Below, one piece after another: positions 58,011 through 64,000 of a DNA stretch of 64,000 nucleotides. The translations under genes and the position numbers were made by a program. The stretch is from contig CP136068.1 in the NCBI GenBank assembly GCA_032622095.1, positions 4,317,314 through 4,381,313 of the forward strand. The letters run 5' to 3'. A model generated the notes under the pieces. The model was not told where the DNA came from, made no database searches, and saw nothing but the letters and a program-made list of their open reading frames with translations. This DNA comes from Siphonodentalium dalli (taxonomy: Eukaryota; Mollusca; Scaphopoda; Gadilida; Siphonodentaliidae). How positions within the stretch are numbered: the stretch's first letter is position 1; each line of letters starts with the position of its first letter.

Positions 58011-61000
58011 TATGTGTTTGTTCCAGTTAGAAATGGATTTTGTGAATAACTGAGTTCTACATTCCCTAGTATTAATGTCATGTGGCCTCTAATAACACAT
58101 CCTGTGATTTTGAATGAGGTGAGGTAATACCATGCTGTATCATAATAATGGTAGTACTATGGTAGCTTTTTTATAAGGGATCTTTTCAAATTTCCTGACC
58201 TAATTTATTAGCATGTTGTTATGTTAGCTATGCTATACCGTGGTTATATAATTACAGTTATGGTAAATTAGAGAATGTTGAACAATATCACCAAAGTGGT
58301 GGCACGATATACCATGTTAAATGTTTGATAATAGTCCAGGCACATAGGGTTTCACTAGGGAAAAAATCGGGGAAAGCTGATTTTTTTCTGGGATCAATAA
58401 GCACATGTTTATGAACAACATGGCAAAAGTCCCCTAAAATCCGAGTTGAGCTTTTTGAGATATCTTGATTTTTCCGAGTGGTTCAAATTCTGAAGCATTT
58501 CCATCAGGTCATATGCGAATGCAGTCATGTGTGGATCAATTAGTTCCAAATTCTTAATACATTGAGATATATACAAACAATGCTTAGTGGTGAACCATAT
58601 AAGTAGAATGTATGTCCCAAAATGGTCGCCAAAATGGTCAAAATAGAATGGAAATTACATTTTGTGCAACATCGAATAGCTAGTCCCATAACAGTGACAA
58701 CACTCTTGAAATATGTGAGGAACAATGATTGCAGAGTATACGTGAAACATTTTATCGGGGATTTACGAATTCTCTCTAATATATCTCGCTATAGCGAAAA
58801 ACAAGGTCTCATACAGTGGTTAAATCTGAACTTTATGGGCACAAAAAAAACCCCGAAGAATAAGGCTATTTTTCTGCACTATTTATCTTGTATCGTGTGA
58901 TATATGTCTGTACTAAACTGTAAAATGAAATTGAATAGCGACCAATTGATTATGTGACCTTTCATAGAAGCCGAAATATATGTGCTCATAGCAGTGTCAC
59001 GAATGTGACCGGTCATCGTTTCTTTTGATATATACACCATCAAACCTTTCAAAATGGACTGTTATAAAGCAGTATGCGAGATATTCATAGAGTAATGGGT
59101 GAAATGTGTCGATTATATTCTCCGTGTCTTAAAATATTAGTCATAGTTGCCTAAGATTAAGGAATAAAACACGACATTTCGCTTTTATCACAAGAATGCA
59201 TTGTTGTATACTATGAACGCAATTTATCAAAACACAAAGGAGTACCATATACTATCTTCAAAAAAATATAAACTTGACCAAAATTGCCTACATACTCTGT
59301 GTCGGAGACTGTCTTTATATCTGGAAATAATATTTGGGTATATTCACAAAAGTCACATATACGCAAAGGGTACTATATTTTCTGCAACCGCATTACCGTG
59401 TGTACCCTAATGTTGCACATATATGCTGGACTCACAACCATAAATAGCAACATTGAGTCAATGGTCAACGCTGAAATAACAGCTTTAAACGCTGATGACC
59501 TGATATTTTGCACAAATTCATGGGTAGTTTTGGTAAGATATTTTCAAACAACAAAACTAATATTGTACATTGCGTAATAGCTTATTCCAGTTGCAAGTTG
59601 CCGACTGAAGTGATTTGAACAACTTGTCTACTAAGACGCCGGTTTGGAAGCAGCACGAAAATTAGTCTTATATAAAATGCACATTGTACTGTCTATTTGA
59701 TCTGGTGGGATGGGGTGCTAATCCTTTGAAGAGATGGCGGTTTCTTTGCGATATAATAGGCATTGCAACATACGTGTGTGGTTTATTATCACGGTCAGTG
59801 CTGAAAAATCCGGAAATGTAACTACTATGGGTTATTCCCGTTCACGTTGAGTACCGTCGCGAGGTTGTTGTTTCAGTCGCAATTTACATCCCCTTATCGC
59901 GGTAAAATATATAAACTCACGGCTCAACCTTGATCTTCATATGCTATCACTGTGTAAATATCGAGCAAGTATTTAATAGAATATTTAAACGGACATGGCT
60001 AATTAAAACCTCAAAATTATGTGTATCGGATACGGTATGTCAATAAATACACGAAATATTGGTATGCCGGCTTCATATGCTTTGAAAACACCAAAGTCAC
60101 AACCATTTTCCAGCCTGAGCCGTTTTCGCCCGAAGTCAGAAAAACGCTGTTTATTGTTACCACACCAGGAATAGAATAACACAGAACGATCTTTTCTGTT
60201 CCATGTGCAAATGGCTGTTTGGGACCCAAACACCTTGTTCGTAGTTGCATTTTTCATTACTTCAATGCGTCTTTTTGGATTACAGAATGCTCGTAGAAAG
60301 GTAGTTAAGATATTTATCTACATATTTCGATACCGCGGGAAAAATTTCAAAAGCGAATAACATTATTCGTATTTTGGAACGCAAACCGCCATGTGGCTTT
60401 AATAGTAAATATATACAATTCTGTCGGGTGACTGGGATTCTCCAACAAACTAAGATATAAACTATAGTCAAATCAAATCAAATGTTTCAAATCAAAGACA
60501 TCTCTATGATGTACCCGATTATGACACCTTGACCCGAAACAATACCTGCCGGGTGAACGGGAACACCCCGGCATTTATACTGCAGTAATTTATCATCACG
60601 CAAGATCACGCCGAATGAAACTAATGTACTGTGTGGCGAAACATTACTTCGTGTGTTGCATACCCGAAATTATTATGTTTGGGCCCCGACTGTAATCAGA
60701 AACCCCGAACCTTTGAAGACGTAAATTATTGGGTTTGACTTGCGTTGCCATGACCGACAAATCCTCCAGATGGATACATGACCGCGATTGTATTATTCTG
60801 ATCGCGTCACTACATTCGCTCTCTTGTACTCACATTTCACATAAACGGGTATAACTGCGTAATGCATATCACTAGATAAGACAAGATAGGAGAGCAAAAT
60901 ACGACCAGATCGTGGGAAGGGTTATGTTTTTAGAAGTTTGTATTAACGCCACCGGTGTATACTGTTGGCCAAATTATAGAATTCTGTGGTCCTATCATTC

Positions 61001-62290
61001 ATCTATGGTCCTATATAGGTTTTACAAATAGATTGGGGCGCCTTAAAAGCTGAAGTGCTACCCCGAATGCGGTAAATGTGTAGTAGTCTCGTACCTGACT
61101 CAATCGTACCGATAGATACGTTTGTTCGCCTGGGTACTAGGCTAAAGTGTAGTTGTTATTTATGGGATTAGATGTTGGGCTGACTTGGGTGAGATGTAAA
61201 CAAAAGTCGCTCTGACAAATTCGTCTCAAAAACTACTTTTCACAATTCGCTGAAGACATGGAAATCACCAGGATGGTGTAAAAAAGGACGAAGATTCTTT
61301 GGGTGAACTTTTCGTTTGTATGTGAAAATCCTAACTTTGATTTTGTCTATGAAAATCGTATACATTTCCTGAATTCGACTATTTCCAAAAGTACTGGTCA
61401 CCAGGCCGTGGACCCACGATAGCAAAGTTTCGTCACGCCAATCTGCTTTCAATTGTTGACATAATAACACCAATCAAATCTTAATTGATCGGCAGTCAGG
61501 TGGACTGTGTGGATGTGACGAGCACAGGATTCACATACGATCCGGCAACAAGTTGCACACAAGCTGCAAGTCCCGACTAAAAGTCACTTCCTGTTTACGT
61601 GTCAGACAAAATCATCTTGACAAGAATGTAATTATGCGGAGCACAGATCCATCACACAAATATCGTTCCAATAAGCTATACATATTATATTAACCCAAAT
61701 TATATTCCCCCACATTCAGATCATATCAGGACACATTTAGAAGCATTTATTTGGAAGTTTTGAGGTCGCACATTTATGTATTTAACATTGAAGCGAGTGC
61801 GTCTCCGGCAATGTCGGAAGCTTTTTGGCCTGCGACCTCGGTTATCACAAATAGCGAATTTTCACATCAAAATGGTAACTTCCCATGATATATGGTTGTT
61901 ATGCCTATAACAATCATATATCAATGCACCCCTCCACAATTATCCAAACCCTGGAAAAGTTCGGGAAAGTCAAATATATTCAATTATAAAACACCCCAAA
62001 TTTCGACGCACATAAAAGAAATCAACCCGGTGCTTCCCGATTTCCATAAATAGTAAGAAAACAACAAAGTCCCATTTGTTGAAATTATAAGGCAATTGTC
62101 GGGTATACATCACTATATTACCCCGAACAAATGCCAACCCAAGGAAAAGTCAAATAAGTGAGTTTTGATCCAAAAATATGACGGCATATTTTTGCATTAC
62201 GAATACACGGCCGCCATTAAAATTAGACTGCAAGCTAAAAGGGAAATCCCCTATCGCAAATATAGAAGCAGATCGGTGCTCTCAATCTAG
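58011..62290. other. 4.3 kb with no supported gene or element
   Basis: Frames at 58540-58900, 59201-59577, 60003-60471 and 61240-61473 were read and not recognised; none has a signal peptide, known motif or consistent splice sites. A small palindrome (ATATGGTTGTTATGCC / GGCATAACAA-type) lies near 61890-61921. The upstream end of the LTR may begin somewhere after about 62.0 kb. Confidence 0.4.
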
Positions 62291-62296
62291 CCTGTG

Positions 62297-62370
62297 ATTG
62301 GCTGGGTTTCAACGATTCTGATTGGTTGCAACTTTGTGCCACCAGGTGCCCTGAGATGGGTATAAAAGGA
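62297..62370 (+). promoter_or_regulatory. LTR promoter: two CCAAT boxes and TATA box
   Basis: ATTGG (reverse CCAAT) at 62297-62301 and 62321-62325, then TATAAAAGGA at 62361-62370. Spacing is typical of an RNA polymerase II promoter. Transcription would start near 62390. It lies upstream of the structured leader and gag-like frame, so it is most likely the U3 promoter of this retroelement. Confidence 0.65.
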
Positions 62371-62420
62371 GGTCTCAGACCGGAGAACCTCAGTTGGGTC
62401 ACGGCTCAATTCAATGTAAG

Positions 62421-62484
62421 CTAGCTCGAAGCCTAAGAGCTCGAAGCAAAAGCTCGAATCTTTAAGATCGAAGCATAAAAGCTT
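62421..62484 (+). repeat. short GCTCGAAGC repeats in LTR leader
   Basis: Five diverged copies spaced 13-15 bp: GCTCGAAGCCTAAGA, GCTCGAAGCAAAA, GCTCGAATCTTTAA, GATCGAAGCATAAAA, GCTT. Just downstream of the predicted transcription start. Confidence 0.7.
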
Positions 62485-62528
62485 AACTAATTAAGGTGTT
62501 ACCCGAAGTGGTAAACCTTGGAAGTGAA

Positions 62529-62625
62529 TAGAGACTAAGTGGGCAGTTTTACGAGGTTAAAACTGACAAAGTCCTGCCACGGGCAGAACTTGAACAGACA
62601 GTTAGCTGGAAACTGTCGGTCTCTA
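62529..62625 (+). ncRNA. cloverleaf-forming leader unit, copy 1
   Basis: 97-nt unit closed by TAGAGAC / GTCTCTA. Inside are three hairpins: CAGTTTTA-CGAGGT-TAAAACTG, CTGCC-ACG-GGCAG and GACAGTT-AGCTGGA-AACTGTC. Together they give a four-way junction on the transcript. Function unknown; leader structures of retroelements serve in dimerisation, packaging or translation. It is a structural element of the retroelement RNA and there is no evidence it is a separate transcript. Confidence 0.65.
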
Positions 62626-62665
62626 TTGTGTTTACAGATTGGCAAGGCCAAGTCTGTGTAGTGTA

Positions 62666-62762
62666 TAGAGACTAAGTGTGCAGTTTTACGAGGTTAAAAC
62701 TGCCAAAGTCCTGCCACGGGCAGAACTTGAATAGACAGTTAGCTGGAAACTGTCAGTCTCTA
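62666..62762 (+). ncRNA. cloverleaf-forming leader unit, copy 2
   Basis: Second 97-nt unit, 137 bases downstream of the first, differing at four positions, none of which breaks a stem. All four helices of copy 1 are retained. The tandem arrangement with preserved folding suggests the structure, not just the sequence, is kept. Confidence 0.65.
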
Positions 62763-63004
62763 TTGGCCGGTTGAGAGGCCGAGACTAAGTCCCATTAGGT
62801 ATAGGGAGGGGTATAGTGTAGTGTTTCCCTTGAGCACTTAGAAAAATAAGGGTGGTGGCAGCAACTTTATTTAGAATCAACCCAGACATTAAAATCCCCT
62901 TGGGCGTCTGGGCGACCCACGAGTCGGAATCATATTCCTTTTTATGGCATGCAGTCGTTAGACCGCTCGGTTAGTTCATACCCCCGGTTGCATGTTACAT
63001 AAAG

Positions 63005-63025
63005 TGGTGGCAAGCGGTTGGGATT
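63005..63025 (+). other. primer-binding-site-like sequence, tRNA-Leu type
   Basis: TGGTGGCAAGCGGTTGGGAT begins with the complement of CCA and resembles the complement of the 3' end of animal tRNA-Leu (acceptor and T-stem), with one extra A and one extra T. It lies 5 bases after the LTR-like ACA end. A second partial match, TGGTGGCAGC, is at 62853-62862. Confidence 0.55.
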
Positions 63026-63095
63026 GATTGATTCTAAAAATAACTTGTTAGAATAGGTTAAGATTGATTTTTTTTTTAGTAGTAGTTGTAATTAA

Positions 63096-63353
63096 ATGTT
63101 GAAATTTGTTGAAATTCTATTTGAAATGGCTTCTGATATTCCGGTAGGTATTATGTTATTTGAAGACTTGTATGAAGCTTCTCAAAGTAATGAATATTGT
63201 GCATATATGGGCCTTGATGTTCTTGAATTTACAATGTGTGGAAATTTTTGTATTGCTTTCTTTTATCTTGAAGAATTAAATGAAGTAATCAGTCATTGTG
63301 ATCTCAGTAGTTACAATCACATCATTTTTCAAGCCTCAGAAATTGGATGTTAG
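63096..63353 (+). CDS. small leader ORF, unknown
   Basis: 85 codons between the primer site and the gag-like frame, in a different frame from gag. Acidic and cysteine-bearing (starts MLKFVEILFEMASDIPVGIM, ends FQASEIGC), no recognised domain, no clear membrane segment. It could be an upstream ORF affecting gag translation, an accessory protein or chance. Confidence 0.3.
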   Translation: MLKFVEILFEMASDIPVGIMLFEDLYEASQSNEYCAYMGLDVLEFTMCGNFCIAFFYLEELNEVISHCDLSSYNHIIFQASEIGC

Positions 63354-63411
63354 GTAAACATCCAACTTCACTCAGATAATTTTGTTTATTGACAGTTGAT
63401 AATTATTAAGT

Positions 63412-64000
63412 ATGTCAGATAGCAATAGTAGCAATTCCTCCCATCTAATTCCTGTAACGGAGCACTTGTCTAGCCTTCGTGCCAAAGTTGCACAAATGAA
63501 GGATGGAAATGATAGACAATTAGATTTGGTGAGGGAAACAATACGAAGACACAAAGAGTCATGTCTTAGTGACAATGACAGTGAAGTGGTCTTTAAACCC
63601 CGTGGATTTGAGCATCAAGCTCACCACAGAAACGACTCCCAAGTAGAGCATGTGTATGAAGATGTAACTCTTCCACTAAGACCACATTCTGTTGCTTTTG
63701 GTGATCGGTTAAAACTCAACCAAAATGACATGCAACATGAAAATACAACTGTACCAATGACAAAATACTCAGAAGAGTATTATGACCCAATGAATCGTCC
63801 CCAAGAGACAAAGCCCGAACAAAGACTGAGAAAATACTCAGAAGAGTATTATGACCCGATGAATTGTCCTCAAGAGACAAAACCCGAACAAATACTGAGA
63901 AAATACTCAGAAGAGTATCATGTTCCATTGCATCGAGAGACAACACCCACACAAGGTGATTATGAGTCAAGGACTCAAACACAAAGTAATTTCCCTATAA
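63412..64000 (+). CDS. gag-like frame of LTR retrotransposon, cut by window end
   Basis: ATG at 63412 opens a frame of 196 codons without a stop to the window end. N-terminus Ser/Asn-rich (MSDSNSSNSSHL), then a likely coiled-coil stretch (HLSSLRAKVAQMKDGNDRQL), then 23-residue tandem repeats starting at 63763, 63832 and 63901 (KYSEEYYDPMN...QETKPEQ; third copy diverged). No capsid or zinc-knuckle motif is reached. The gag role is inferred from position after the LTR and primer site. Minus frames 63372-63575 and 63716-63982 are its shadows. Confidence 0.6.
   Translation, partial: MSDSNSSNSSHLIPVTEHLSSLRAKVAQMKDGNDRQLDLVRETIRRHKESCLSDNDSEVVFKPRGFEHQAHHRNDSQVEHVYEDVTLPLRPHSVAFGDRLKLNQNDMQHENTTVPMTKYSEEYYDPMNRPQETKPEQRLRKYSEEYYDPMNCPQETKPEQILRKYSEEYHVPLHRETTPTQGDYESRTQTQSNFPI

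Larger units (their letters stand above)
62281..62999 (+). mobile_element. 5' LTR of a retrotransposon (start uncertain)
   Basis: Contains the promoter, a structured R/U5-like region, and a plausible 3' boundary at CATGTTACA (ends 62999) six bases before a primer-binding-like site. The 5' boundary cannot be fixed because the partner LTR is outside the window; the start given is only the first promoter-like sequence. A weaker alternative boundary lies before TGGTGGCAGC at 62853. Confidence 0.55.

Noticed and set aside
59284-59577. Reverse-transcriptase-like ADD text (LNADDLIF)
   Set aside because: Single short resemblance without the surrounding RT motifs; more likely chance.
62881-62995. tRNA gene within the LTR
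   Set aside because: Some tRNA-like phrases (CGGTTAGTTC) but no A/B box pair or acceptor stem could be assembled.

Overview
This is eukaryotic, AT-rich, intron- and transposon-dominated DNA from an animal. The mix of element types (SINE-like/RTE-like non-LTR tails, a CR1/L2-like LINE fragment, many MITEs, a tRNA-Leu-primed LTR retroelement, hAT, Harbinger-like and TTAA-flanked elements) suggests a marine invertebrate, but I cannot place the phylum. There are no bacterial operons, no CRISPR array, and no tRNA or rRNA gene that I can see. Nearly every open frame of 60-100 codons is a by-product of repeats.

Layout. 1-957 is a 21-bp satellite that runs off the left edge. 1.5-2.3 kb is an inverted minisatellite. 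6.54-12.57 kb is a head-to-tail pile of eight short non-LTR-type elements joined at ACTAG, several carrying 122-bp internal repeats. 13.71-21.21 kb is one 7.5-kb near-perfect palindrome with 3.7-kb arms and a CGG/CCG-rich centre; its arms contain scrambled tandem repeats and no recognisable gene. 21.96-23.33 kb is a TIR element with a TAA target duplication (Harbinger-like). 23.73-24.39 kb is the frameshifted C-terminal end of a LINE ORF2. 28.9-36.0 kb holds three phase-compatible exon candidates of an alpha-carbonic-anhydrase-like gene (28942-29017, 30331-30408, 35941-35980), with hAT, Tc1/mariner-like and TTAA elements in its introns. From 28.4 to 54 kb the sequence is a mosaic of MITE families, which can be sorted by terminal sequence and target duplication: CAGTAATGC ends with TA, CCCTTT ends with TTAA, AGGTACTC ends with TTAA, AGGCACG ends with TTAA, CAGCCCT ends with 6 bp. 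It also holds two copies of a foldback element and several elements whose interiors are built from short palindromic words (CTTAAG-, CCATGG- and GTGTA/AGAGTA-based). 62.3 kb to the right edge is the 5' part of an LTR retrotransposon: CCAAT and TATA boxes, a tandemly duplicated cloverleaf-forming leader, a tRNA-Leu-type primer site and an open gag-like frame cut by the window end.

The most unusual items are the giant palindrome with its CGG core, the duplicated cloverleaf in the retroelement leader, and the palindromic-word elements. The only host-gene evidence is the carbonic-anhydrase-like exon set, and it is tentative. No functional system of cooperating genes is visible; the window reads as intergenic or intronic DNA shaped by transposons.
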